Position numbers and translations under genes: made by a program. 48,949 nucleotides of DNA from Hyphomicrobiales bacterium (lineage in GTDB: Bacteria; Pseudomonadota; Alphaproteobacteria; Rhizobiales; JAJFHB01). This document shows, piece by piece, positions 19,716-28,149 of the stretch. The stretch lies in the NCBI GenBank assembly GCA_021775755.1, contig JAJFHE010000013.1:1-48949 (forward strand), written 5' to 3'. The notes below the pieces were generated by a model. The model was given only the letters and a program-made list of their open reading frames with translations, was not told the origin of the DNA and made no database searches. The stretch's first letter is position 1. Each line of letters starts with the position of its first letter.

Positions 19716-20606
19716 ATGCTTGAACATCTGAATGAAACGCCGGCGTTTGCGGAAAGAACCGTTGTGCTTGGTGCCGGTGGGTTTGTCGGCAGTACCATTG
19801 CGCAGAAGCTGCTCGTCCAGCGCACCGAGATGCTGCCGCTTACCCGGGCCGATGTTGACCTGCTTTCAGATGGGGCGGCCGAAAAACTCGCGAAACTGTT
19901 GAGGCCCGGCGACGCGCTCGTCTGCGTCTCGGCGATGGCGCCGGTCAAGAACCCGGCCATGCTGAAAGACAATCTCACGATGATCGAGGCGATGGCCGAT
20001 GCCTTGCGGGCACAGCCCGTTGCGCATGTCGTGAACATCGGATCGGATGCGGTCTATGCGGACAGCATGGAGCCTTTGAGCGAGGCATCCTGCGCATCGC
20101 CCGGAAGCCTGCACGGCATCATGCATCTGGCGCGCGAAGTGATGCTTGGCGAAGCCGCCGGCGAAACGCCCCTTGCGACGTTACGCCCGACACTCATCTA
20201 CGGCATCGACGATCCGCACAATGGCTATGGACCGAACCGTTTCCGCCGGCTGGCCTCGGAGGGCGAAGATATCGTTCTCTTCGGCGAAGGCGAGGAACGC
20301 CGCGACCATGTCTGGGTTGAGGACGTCGCGGAGATTGCGGTGCGAATGTTGCAGCATCGCAGTGCCGGCGCCTTGAACGCGGCCACCGGAACGGTGGTGT
20401 CGTTCCGCGAGGCGGCGGAGATGGTGTCCGGACATTTCTCAACGCAAGTCGCCATAAAGGGCAGCCCGCGCTCCGGCCCGATGCCGCATAACGGCTACCG
20501 TCCGTTCGATCCTGCCGGCACTATGGAAGCATTCCCCGGCTTCAGTTACACGCAGCCGGCAGATGGATTTCTCAAGGTTCACCAGCAGTATTCGGACGCG
20601 GGCTAA
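19716..20606 (+). CDS. NAD-dependent epimerase/dehydratase-like SDR 3 with atypical active site
   Basis: 296 aa. Rossmann motif LGAGGFVGS at residues 18-26, NIGSDAVYAD at the usual Ser position, and a C-terminal NDP-sugar-like region (RPTLIYGIDDPHNGYG, RDHVWVEDVAEIA). At the place of the Tyr-x3-Lys pair it has His133 and His137 (LHGIMHLARE), so the standard proton-transfer residues are missing. It may bind a nucleotide sugar and act by a different mechanism, or be a regulator or NmrA-like sensor. ATG at 19716 has AGGG at suitable spacing. It overlaps the methyltransferase gene by one base (TAATG), consistent with a shared transcript. Confidence 0.8.
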   Translation: MLEHLNETPAFAERTVVLGAGGFVGSTIAQKLLVQRTEMLPLTRADVDLLSDGAAEKLAKLLRPGDALVCVSAMAPVKNPAMLKDNLTMIEAMADALRAQPVAHVVNIGSDAVYADSMEPLSEASCASPGSLHGIMHLAREVMLGEAAGETPLATLRPTLIYGIDDPHNGYGPNRFRRLASEGEDIVLFGEGEERRDHVWVEDVAEIAVRMLQHRSAGALNAATGTVVSFREAAEMVSGHFSTQVAIKGSPRSGPMPHNGYRPFDPAGTMEAFPGFSYTQPADGFLKVHQQYSDAG

Positions 20607-21265
20607 TGGGCCGGGAGGTCGACCTTCTGCGCTCGATCCCAAAGGCAAAGCGCAACATTTCAGCCCGTGAGGAGGCCAAGGATCCAGCTGTCGTTGCCGC
20701 ATCCTGCGAGTTCGGTGAGCTCTATTTCGACGGACCGCGCGACTATGGCTATGGCGGTTACTCCTATGACGGTCGCTGGGTACAGGTGGCGCACGACATA
20801 ATCGCGCATTTCGGACTCAAAGCCGGCGATCGGGTGCTCGATGTCGGATGCGCCAAGGGGTATCTGGTGAAGGACCTTTGCGATGCCCTGCCGGGTCTCG
20901 AAGTCTACGGCCTCGACATCTCTGAATATGCGCTGATGAACTGCCCTGCCGATGTGGTCGGCCGGCTGCATCTTGGAACCGCGGAACATCTGCCATTTCC
21001 CGATGGCAGTTTTGATTGTGTTCTGTCGCTTGATTGCGTACACAATCTGCCGCGTGACAGGGCGAAAACGGCACTTCGTGAAATCCAGAGATTGAGCGGC
21101 GGTCGGGCCTTCGTAAGGGTGGACAGCTATCACACGGCCGAGCAAAAGGCGGTGTTCGAAAGCTGGGTGCTGACAGCCAAATTCCATGACTATCCGGATG
21201 GCTGGCTGAAGCTCTTCGAAGAAGCGGGATATACGGGCGATTACGCCTGGACGATCATTTCCTGA
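20606..21265 (+). CDS. Class I SAM-dependent methyltransferase (Methyltransf_11 type)
   Basis: 219 aa. Motif I VLDVGCAKGYL (near residue 78), motif II YGLDISEYAL, post-motif FPDGSFDCVLSLDCVHN; a complete small-molecule methyltransferase. The N-terminal segment up to residue about 55, containing an aromatic stretch with YGYGGYSYDGRW, is probably the substrate cap. It may methylate a sugar hydroxyl or carbon of the operon's product; the C-methyltransferase YxxG-type zinc motifs are not seen. Start ATG overlaps the stop of SDR 3. Confidence 0.84.
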   Translation: MGREVDLLRSIPKAKRNISAREEAKDPAVVAASCEFGELYFDGPRDYGYGGYSYDGRWVQVAHDIIAHFGLKAGDRVLDVGCAKGYLVKDLCDALPGLEVYGLDISEYALMNCPADVVGRLHLGTAEHLPFPDGSFDCVLSLDCVHNLPRDRAKTALREIQRLSGGRAFVRVDSYHTAEQKAVFESWVLTAKFHDYPDGWLKLFEEAGYTGDYAWTIIS

Positions 21266-21327
21266 CGCGAGATTGAATGTGGCGTTGCGTAAGGGCGCCC
21301 AAGAGCAATGGGAGCCGGGACGACGGT

Positions 21328-22320
21328 ATGGGTAAGAAATATGCAATTCTGGGCGGCGGTGGATCTTTCGGCATCCACGCGGCATTTCATCTCCTCGACA
21401 ATGCGAACCCTGAAAAGGTGATTGGCATCGGCCGCGCACCGCTGCGGCCGGAACCGTTCTCGCTGAACATCGAGGCGCGTGACGGCTACGCCTATCATGC
21501 GCGCCATGTCACCCATGAGCTCGATCTGCTGCTTGAGCTGCTGGACGAGGAAAAGCCCGATGTGATCGTCAATTTCGCGGCGCAGGGCGAGGGCGCTGTG
21601 TCGTGGAAACACTCGTGGCGGTTCTTCGAGACCAACTCCATGGCGCTCGCGCGACTGACGGAAGAACTCGCAAAACGCGACTGGATGGAGCATTTCATTC
21701 AAATCGGAACGTCCGAAATGTACGGCTCGGTATCCCATGCGGCGACCGAAGACGAGCCGATCAAACCGACAAGCCCCTATGCCGCGTCGAAAGTTGCTTT
21801 CGACATGCATCTGGTGGCGGTCTCGAGGTTTCTCAAATTCCCGATGACGATTATCCGCCCGTGCAACTGCTATTGCCCGGGCCAGCTTCTGCACCGGGTG
21901 ATCCCGAAGGCGGTCTGGGCCGGCCTCACGGGCCGCAAGCTGCCGCTTCATGGCGGTGGCAAGGCGGAGAAATCCTACATGCATGCGCGCGATCTCGGGC
22001 GCGCCATCGAGCTTGTCGCCGAGCGTGGACCCAAGGGCGAGATCTTCAACGCCGGGCCGCTCAATCCGACATCGATCCGCGAAGTCGTTGAACGCTGCGC
22101 CCGGGCGCTCGATATTCCCTTCGAGGAGCTCTGTGAAGTCACCGAAGACCGGCTCGGACAGGATTCGCGCTACTGGCTAGATTCCTCCGCCATAAAGGAA
22201 GCGACCGGCTGGGAACCGCAAATCGGCTGGGACGAGGGTCTGGCTGAAATGGTCGAGTGGGGCAAGCGCTATCTGGACGATATCCGCGACTGGCCGACCG
22301 ACTACACGTTGCGGGCCTGA
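21328..22320 (+). CDS. NAD-dependent epimerase/dehydratase (extended SDR) 4
   Basis: 330 aa from the ATG at 21328, which brings the nucleotide motif LGGGGSFG to the N-terminus; an in-frame ATG at 21277 would add 17 unsupported residues. The active site is intact (GTSEMYG and YAASK). NFAAQGEGAVSWKHSW resembles the substrate loop of dTDP-glucose and GDP-mannose 4,6-dehydratases (NxAAxxxVxxSW), and PCNCYCPGQLLHRVIPKA also fits that group. I favour a 4,6-dehydratase-like or decarboxylase-like enzyme acting on the activated sugar, giving a keto-sugar that the following thiamine enzymes could use. The precise reaction is inference. Confidence 0.86.
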   Translation: MGKKYAILGGGGSFGIHAAFHLLDNANPEKVIGIGRAPLRPEPFSLNIEARDGYAYHARHVTHELDLLLELLDEEKPDVIVNFAAQGEGAVSWKHSWRFFETNSMALARLTEELAKRDWMEHFIQIGTSEMYGSVSHAATEDEPIKPTSPYAASKVAFDMHLVAVSRFLKFPMTIIRPCNCYCPGQLLHRVIPKAVWAGLTGRKLPLHGGGKAEKSYMHARDLGRAIELVAERGPKGEIFNAGPLNPTSIREVVERCARALDIPFEELCEVTEDRLGQDSRYWLDSSAIKEATGWEPQIGWDEGLAEMVEWGKRYLDDIRDWPTDYTLRA

Positions 22321-22346
22321 GGCGAGGCTCGCCGGTGGCAGGATCG

Positions 22347-23393
22347 ATGGACCAGCAGACACCAGACACACAGCCAAGACCCGTTGTCACCGTGCTGGAC
22401 AGCACGCATCGGGCCGAGGCTGACGTGCGGATTGCGATGTACCGCGAAGCGCTTCGCATTCGCCTGGTTGAAGATGAGATCGTCGCGCGCTACGGCGAGC
22501 AGGAAATGCGCTGCCCGACCCATATGTGCATTGGGCAAGAGGCTCCGCCGGTTGGCGTGTCGGCGCATCTTCAGCCGCAAGACTACGTCTTCTCCGCTCA
22601 CCGCAGCCATGGCCACTATCTGGCCAAGGGCGGCGATCTGAAAGCGATGATCGCCGAACTCTATGGCCGCGCTACCGGATGTGCGTCGGGCAAGGGCGGC
22701 AGTCAGCATCTTATCGATATGGATGCGGGCTTTCTCGGATCCGCACCAATTCTCGCCAGCACCATTTCCGTAGGCGTTGGCGCTGCATGGGCGGCGCGCC
22801 GGCGCGGCGAGGATCGCGTGGTCGCCATTTATTTCGGCGATGGCGCAACCGAAGAAGGCGCGTTTCACGAAGCGCTCAATTTTGCCGGCGTCAACCGGCT
22901 GCCTGTCGTCTTCGTGTGCGAGAACAATCTCTATTCCGTGCACTCGCAGCTCGATATGCGCCAGCCAGCGCACAGAACCGTAAAGGAAATCGGCCCCGTA
23001 CACGGGGTTGAGGCACTTTCGGGCGATGGAAACGACATCGATGAAGTCTGGCGGCTTGGCAGATACGCGGTCGAGCGCGCCCGTTCAGGCGCCAATCCGG
23101 TGCTGTTGGAATTCTTCACTTACCGCTGGAAAGAACACTGCGGTCCGCTTGAAGACGGGCATCTGGGCTATCGCAGCGAAGAGGAAATCGAATCCTGGCG
23201 CAAGCGTTGCCCGGTAACGACCTATGCGCAGAGATTGAGTGAAGAGCAGGTGCTTGGCGACGAGGCGGCCCAAGCCATGCGCGCGGAGATCGATGCCGAG
23301 GTGGCGCAGGCTTTCGAATTTGCAAAGTCGAGCCCGTTTCCAGAACTCGCCGAGCTTGACCGCGATGTCTTCCCCGGCCGGGGAGCGATCTGA
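22347..23393 (+). CDS. Thiamine-diphosphate 2-oxoacid dehydrogenase-type E1 alpha subunit
   Basis: 348 aa from ATG at 22347 (CAGGA five bases upstream). Shows the E1 alpha pattern YVFSAHRSHGHYLAKG, GRATGCASGKGGSQH and the ThDP motif from GDG at 164-166 to NN at 193-194 (GDGATEEGAFHE ... CENN). The partner beta subunit follows with a 1-nt overlap. No lipoyl E2 or E3 gene accompanies them, and the place in a sugar-nucleotide operon argues against pyruvate or branched-chain oxoacid oxidation. E1 pairs of this sort are known from a few sugar pathways (avilamycin, as I recall), where the ThDP-bound acyl unit is transferred to a keto-sugar. I infer the same here. Confidence 0.87.
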   Translation: MDQQTPDTQPRPVVTVLDSTHRAEADVRIAMYREALRIRLVEDEIVARYGEQEMRCPTHMCIGQEAPPVGVSAHLQPQDYVFSAHRSHGHYLAKGGDLKAMIAELYGRATGCASGKGGSQHLIDMDAGFLGSAPILASTISVGVGAAWAARRRGEDRVVAIYFGDGATEEGAFHEALNFAGVNRLPVVFVCENNLYSVHSQLDMRQPAHRTVKEIGPVHGVEALSGDGNDIDEVWRLGRYAVERARSGANPVLLEFFTYRWKEHCGPLEDGHLGYRSEEEIESWRKRCPVTTYAQRLSEEQVLGDEAAQAMRAEIDAEVAQAFEFAKSSPFPELAELDRDVFPGRGAI

Positions 23394-24454
23394 TGGGTGA
23401 GCGTGTCATTACTTATGGCGAAGCGCTGCGTGAAGGGCAGGCGGAATGCCTCAGGGCCGATCCGGATACCTATCTGATTGGGCTTGGTGTGCCCGGCCCC
23501 ACCGGCATCTTCGGAACCACCAAGGGCCTCGTCGATGAGTTCGGCCCGGACCGCGTGCTCGATATGCCGTCATCGGAGGGCGGCATGAGCGGCATCGCCT
23601 TAGGCACGTCGATCTGCGGGTTGCGGCCGATCATCGTTCATATGCGTGTGGACTTTGCCGTGCTCTCCATGGAAACCTTGGTGAACCAGGCGGCCAAGTG
23701 GCACTACATGTACGGCGGCAAGATGCGCGCGCCGCTCACCGTACGCATGATCATCGGCCGCGGTTGGGGGCAGGGGCCGCAACACTCGCAGTCGCTGCAG
23801 GCATGGTTTGCACATGTCCCGGGCCTCAAGGTGGTGATGCCGGCAACCGCCAAGGACGCCAAGGGCATGCTGATCTCGGCCGTTGAAGACGATGCGCCGG
23901 TGATCCTGTTCGAGCACCGCTGGCTTTATGGCGTTACCGGCGAGGTCGATGAGGGCTATACCAAAGAACCGCTCGATGGCGCGCGGGTGCTCCGCACGGG
24001 GCGGGACGTGACGCTGGCCGGCTATTCCTACATGGCGCTTGAAAGCCTGCGCGCCGCGCAGCTTCTTGAGCAAGTTGGCGTCGATGCGGAAGTGATCGAT
24101 CTTCGCAGTCTGACGCCGATCGATACGGCGACGCTCGGGGCTTCCGTTGGCAAGACCGGTCACTTCGTTGTGTCCGATACAGGTCACGCGGCTTACGGCG
24201 CCGTCTCGGAAGTTGCGAGTGCCGTGGTTGAGCGCAACTTCGCCGACCTGAAACGGGCGCCTGTACGGATCGGCCTGCCCGATGTGCCGACGCCGACGAC
24301 GCCGGCGCTTGCCGATCACTTCTACCCGGGTCCGCGCGAGATTGCCCAACAGGTTCTGGACCTGCTTGGATCGGACCGGCAGCTGCCGCCCGAGGCGGAG
24401 GACCCACGGCCCTGGAAAGACGTGCCCGACATGTCGTTTACCGGGCCCTATTAG
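23393..24454 (+). CDS. Thiamine-diphosphate E1 beta (transketolase-like) subunit
   Basis: 353 aa. Transketolase pyrimidine-binding domain with the ThDP-activating Glu in DMPSSEGGMSGIALG, the MRAPLTVRMIIGRG strand, HSQSLQAWFAHVPGLKVVMP, and a C-terminal transketolase_C domain with VIDLRSLTPID. It pairs with the alpha subunit immediately upstream; together they would make an alpha2beta2 E1. With no E2/E3 the intermediate must be passed to another acceptor. The C-terminal tail after residue about 330 is family-variable. Start ATG overlaps the alpha stop by one base. Confidence 0.88.
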   Translation: MGERVITYGEALREGQAECLRADPDTYLIGLGVPGPTGIFGTTKGLVDEFGPDRVLDMPSSEGGMSGIALGTSICGLRPIIVHMRVDFAVLSMETLVNQAAKWHYMYGGKMRAPLTVRMIIGRGWGQGPQHSQSLQAWFAHVPGLKVVMPATAKDAKGMLISAVEDDAPVILFEHRWLYGVTGEVDEGYTKEPLDGARVLRTGRDVTLAGYSYMALESLRAAQLLEQVGVDAEVIDLRSLTPIDTATLGASVGKTGHFVVSDTGHAAYGAVSEVASAVVERNFADLKRAPVRIGLPDVPTPTTPALADHFYPGPREIAQQVLDLLGSDRQLPPEAEDPRPWKDVPDMSFTGPY

Positions 24455-24472
24455 ACTTGTGAGAACGCTACA

Positions 24473-25288
24473 GTGAGCGCAACGCAGCCAGAATCTCGAA
24501 CCGCCTTTGTACTCGGCGCGAGTGCCGATATCGGCGCAGCACTTGCCGAACGCCTGCTTGAGGACGGATGGCGCGTCATTGGTGCCGCCCGCGATGTCTC
24601 GCGACTGAGCAGGTTTGACAGCGTGGAAAATTTCACCGGACTGCATTGCGATCTCGGCGATGCCGGTTCGGTCATTGACATGTGCGAGCGGTTCGCCAGC
24701 CTCGACATTGCGTGGGACCTGTTCGTGTCGGCTGCCGGAACCATGGAACCGATCGGTCGCTTTTTCGACCTCGACTTCGATGAATGGGAACGCTCGGTGC
24801 AGGTCAACACGACGGCTCAACTGCGCGTGCTGCATGGTCTATGGCCGATGCGAAGCCGCGAGCGGTGCGATGTCATGCTGATGGCCGGCGGCGGCACCAA
24901 CAACGCCTTTACCAACTATTCCGCCTATTGCGTCTCGAAGATCGCGCTCATCAAGATGTGCGAGCTGCTCGACGATGAAGAAGACGCGCTCAACATGTTC
25001 ATCATCGGGCCGGGATTTGTGCGCACGCGCATCCATGAGGAGACCCTGAAGGCGGGCACGCATGCCGGTGACGGGCTTGGGAAAACGGAAGAATTTCTGC
25101 AGACCGACGGCACTTCCATGGACGATTTCTATGCAAATCTCCGGTGGTGCATGGATCAGGGCAAGGACGTGGCGGGAGGCCGCAACTTCTCCACCGTTCA
25201 TGATGCTTGGCGTGACGGTGGCGATGCCTTAAGAGAAGGGCTGAAAAATCATCCCGACGCCCACCGTTTGCGTCGTACCCGGCCCTAG
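24473..25288 (+). CDS. Short-chain dehydrogenase/reductase (classical SDR) 5
   Basis: 271 aa from GTG at 24473. Classical SDR with GASADIGAALAERL (cofactor loop), NNAG-equivalent VSAAGTMEP, active-site YCVSK and FIIGPGFVRTRI. The Ser of the catalytic tetrad is not at its normal place: MAGGGTNNAF replaces the usual I/V-S-S. It likely reduces or oxidises a keto intermediate with NAD(P)H. Placed between the E1 pair and the acetolactate-synthase-like gene, it would suit reduction of the side-chain ketone formed by a ThDP enzyme, as YerF does in yersiniose synthesis; this is inference. Confidence 0.83.
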   Translation: MSATQPESRTAFVLGASADIGAALAERLLEDGWRVIGAARDVSRLSRFDSVENFTGLHCDLGDAGSVIDMCERFASLDIAWDLFVSAAGTMEPIGRFFDLDFDEWERSVQVNTTAQLRVLHGLWPMRSRERCDVMLMAGGGTNNAFTNYSAYCVSKIALIKMCELLDDEEDALNMFIIGPGFVRTRIHEETLKAGTHAGDGLGKTEEFLQTDGTSMDDFYANLRWCMDQGKDVAGGRNFSTVHDAWRDGGDALREGLKNHPDAHRLRRTRP

Positions 25289-25312
25289 CCAACCATTCTG
25301 AACCGATATCCG

Positions 25313-27109
25313 ATGACCAAGCTCTCAGACTATGTTGCTGAATTTCTGGCCAGCCAGGGCATCGGACACGCTTTCATCATTTCCGGCGGTGCTTCGATCC
25401 ACCTTCTGCACTCGATTGCGGAACATCCTGAAATTGCTCATATCTGCCCGCATCACGAGCAGGCCGGTGCAATGGCGGCGGATGCCTATGCCCGGGTCAA
25501 CGGCAATCTTGGCTGCGCCATCGGAACGAGCGGCCCCGGCGCCACCAACATGATTACCGGTATCGCCGGTGCGTGGTTCGATTCCGTGCCGTGTCTTTAT
25601 ATTACCGGGCAGGTGACGACGTTCCGCATGAAGGGCGATACGGGCGTGCGGCAACTCGGCTTTCAGGAAACCGAGATTATCCCGATGGTCGAGCCAATCA
25701 CGAAATATGCGGTGCAGATCAAGGACCGCATGGATATTCGCTACGAGCTTGAAAAGGCCGTGCACATCGCGAAGTCCGGGCGCCCGGGGCCCGTCGTTAT
25801 CGACATTCCCGACGACCTGCAGCGCGAAGATGTCGATGTCTCGGCACTCATGGGCTTTGCCCCTGAAGGCGGTGCTACAGCACGCGATGAGGCGCCGCCG
25901 CACGAAATCGAGCAGGTGGTTGCGATGCTCCGCGAGGCGGAGCGGCCTGTCGTCATTGCCGGATGGGGCATACGGCTCGCCGGTGCGCAGAAGCAGCTGT
26001 TGGGGGTTCTCGACATACTCGGCGTTCCCGTTCTGACCAGTTGGGCCGCGCGCGACATGATCGCCTCCGATCACCCGCAGCTTGTCGGCACGCTCGGCAC
26101 TCACGGCGTCCGCGCCGGAAACTTTGCGGTGCAGAACTGCGATCTGGTGCTGAGCATCGGAACGCGTCTCAGCACACGCGAGACAGGATCCCCGCTGGAC
26201 AGTTGGGCACGTGGCGCCCGCGTCGTCGTGGTCGATATCGATGCCGCGGAACTTAAGAAGTTTACGACCTTCGGCCGTCCGCTCGATCTCGGCATAAGGG
26301 CGGACGCCGGTGCGTTTCTCGATGGCCTTCTGGCGAAACTCGATGGCTTCGTGCCGGCCAACATAGCGACATGGAACGAGCGGATTGCCGGGTGGAAGGC
26401 GCGCTATCCAGTATGCGGCGACGATGCCCGCAATGAGACGACAACCAACCCTTATGTGTTCGTTGAGGAACTGGCTGACGTGCTTCCCGCCGACGAGCAG
26501 ATTTTCATCGATACCGGTTGTTCAGTTGCTTGGATGATGCAGGGGTTCAACGTCAAGAACGGCCAGCGCCTCTATCACGACTTCAACAATACGGCGATGG
26601 GCTGGGCGCTGCCGGCGGCAATCGGCGGGTGCCTTGCGCTTGGAGGGCAGGCGGTAACCTGCGTTTCAGGCGATGGCAGCCTCATGATGAACCTGCAGGA
26701 GCTTGCGACCATCAAGCGGCACAAGCTGCCGGTGCGGTTGTTCGTTCTGAACAATGGCGGCTACTCCATGGTGCAGCAGACGCAGGAGCAATGGCTTGGC
26801 GGCGAGCATGTCGGTACGTCCCACGAGGGCGGGCTCGACTTCCCCGACTTCGCCCAGATCGCCGAGGCCTTCGATATTCCCTATGTCTCAATCGATGGAA
26901 GCGCCACCGTCAAGGACGGGCTGAAGCGTGCGATGGCGCAAAATGGCGCGGTTCTGATCGATGTTGTTATCCCGGCGCACAAGCGCGTCATTCCGCAATC
27001 GAAGTTCGGCTATCCGATTGAAGATGCCGAACCGTTGCTGCCGCGCGATGAATTCCTGAGCAATATGATTGTTGACCCGATGCCGAAGTCGCTTGAGCCG
27101 TTGAGCTGA
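25313..27109 (+). CDS. Acetolactate-synthase-like thiamine-diphosphate enzyme
   Basis: 598 aa, three-domain ThDP enzyme of the IlvB/benzoylformate decarboxylase superfamily. The N-terminal domain has the activating Glu49 in PHHEQAGAMAADAYAR and GTSGPGATNMITG. The middle domain (about 195-340) is nucleotide-like. The C-terminal domain has the ThDP/Mg motif from GDG at 453-455 (GDGSLMMNLQELATI) to LNNGGY. No regulatory IlvN subunit is adjacent, so branched-chain amino acid synthesis is unlikely. YerE, which joins a pyruvate-derived acetyl to a keto-sugar, is of the same type; with the E1 pair this is the second possible C-C bond-forming enzyme of the operon. The substrate is unproven. Confidence 0.86.
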   Translation: MTKLSDYVAEFLASQGIGHAFIISGGASIHLLHSIAEHPEIAHICPHHEQAGAMAADAYARVNGNLGCAIGTSGPGATNMITGIAGAWFDSVPCLYITGQVTTFRMKGDTGVRQLGFQETEIIPMVEPITKYAVQIKDRMDIRYELEKAVHIAKSGRPGPVVIDIPDDLQREDVDVSALMGFAPEGGATARDEAPPHEIEQVVAMLREAERPVVIAGWGIRLAGAQKQLLGVLDILGVPVLTSWAARDMIASDHPQLVGTLGTHGVRAGNFAVQNCDLVLSIGTRLSTRETGSPLDSWARGARVVVVDIDAAELKKFTTFGRPLDLGIRADAGAFLDGLLAKLDGFVPANIATWNERIAGWKARYPVCGDDARNETTTNPYVFVEELADVLPADEQIFIDTGCSVAWMMQGFNVKNGQRLYHDFNNTAMGWALPAAIGGCLALGGQAVTCVSGDGSLMMNLQELATIKRHKLPVRLFVLNNGGYSMVQQTQEQWLGGEHVGTSHEGGLDFPDFAQIAEAFDIPYVSIDGSATVKDGLKRAMAQNGAVLIDVVIPAHKRVIPQSKFGYPIEDAEPLLPRDEFLSNMIVDPMPKSLEPLS

Positions 27110-27149
27110 ACCGCGCGACGAACCACACCGAACTGGATCCGCCCTTCTC

Positions 27150-27995
27150 ATGAGTTTCTTTGACGATATATTTTCGCTTATTGCCGACTCGCCTGAGCGT
27201 CACACCAACCGCGACCCTCTGTGGCGCGTGATGCGCAGTGCCGCGCGTGCGGAAGTGGTCGAGGCATTTTCAGCCAAGAACCCTTCTGCGGTGCCGTTCG
27301 GGCCGCTCGGCGAGATCCTGTTTCCCTATCACAGCATGGGAAATATCGACTCGCTTGATCTCTTCGGTATCGATGAGCTCATCCTTCTGGCCTTCTACGA
27401 TGCCAACCGGGAACGCTATGCCCGGACCGTCGATTTCGGCGCCAATATCGGCCTGCACAGTTTCGGCATGGCGCGGTGTGGTTTTGAGGTGCGCTCGTTT
27501 GAGCCGGATCCTGTTCATTTCGAAATTCTCAGCGCCAATCTTGCCTTGAACGGGGTTTTGAGCGAACTGCATCAATCCGCGATTTCGCTGGAGGCGGGCA
27601 ATGCCGAGTTCGTCCGCGTCCTTGGCAACACGACGGGCAGCCATATCGCTGGCGCCAAGGAAGACCCTTACGGCGAGCTGGAGCGCTTCGAGGTTGTTCT
27701 GGAGGCGGCGGAGGAGCACCTGCGCTGGGCCGATCTTGCGAAGATAGACATCGAAGGGCATGAGGCCGATCTGTTGTCGGGGCTACCGCTCGATGTGTGG
27801 GCGGCGACCGATGCCGTTCTTGAAGTGGGCACGCCGAAAAACGCGGACGCTGTTTTCGCAAAGTTCAACGGCAGCGATGTCGGGATGTTTGCGCAGCAAC
27901 TCGGCTGGAAACGTGTGACGCGGCTTGAGGACATGCCGACGAGCCATCGCGACGGTTCGTTGTTCTTGTCGTCAAAATCGGAAATGCCCTGGTAG
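27150..27995 (+). CDS. FkbM-family SAM-dependent methyltransferase
   Basis: 281 aa. The FkbM core starts with VDFGANIGLHSFGMAR (motif I), SFEPDPVHFEILSANLALNG (motif II) and KIDIEGHEADLLSG, the typical post-motif of this family. FkbM proteins O-methylate sugars and polyketides, and many occur in LPS and capsule clusters. The N-terminal 90 residues are unrecognised. It is likely to methylate the sugar made by this operon. The 40-nt gap to the preceding gene is consistent with cotranscription. Confidence 0.85.
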   Translation: MSFFDDIFSLIADSPERHTNRDPLWRVMRSAARAEVVEAFSAKNPSAVPFGPLGEILFPYHSMGNIDSLDLFGIDELILLAFYDANRERYARTVDFGANIGLHSFGMARCGFEVRSFEPDPVHFEILSANLALNGVLSELHQSAISLEAGNAEFVRVLGNTTGSHIAGAKEDPYGELERFEVVLEAAEEHLRWADLAKIDIEGHEADLLSGLPLDVWAATDAVLEVGTPKNADAVFAKFNGSDVGMFAQQLGWKRVTRLEDMPTSHRDGSLFLSSKSEMPW

Positions 27996-28149
27996 TCGAG
28001 CGCGCATACGTGGTGCCGTAAGCCGCTGCGGCGGTTAGGTGTATTGCGTTTTCGCGTAGTGCTTGATAAGTCCGCCCATTGAAAAGCGGCACAAGAACCG
28101 TCATCGATCCCAAACGTCCAGTTCATGTTGATTCAGAGGTCTCTTTCCG

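Noticed and set aside
22347-24454. Pyruvate or branched-chain oxoacid dehydrogenase complex
   Set aside because: No E2 or E3 gene in the operon or window; context is sugar-nucleotide synthesis.
23600-24835. 411-aa minus-strand open frame across E1 beta and SDR 5
   Set aside because: High-GC shadow spanning two clear genes; composition rich in His/Arg and no motif.
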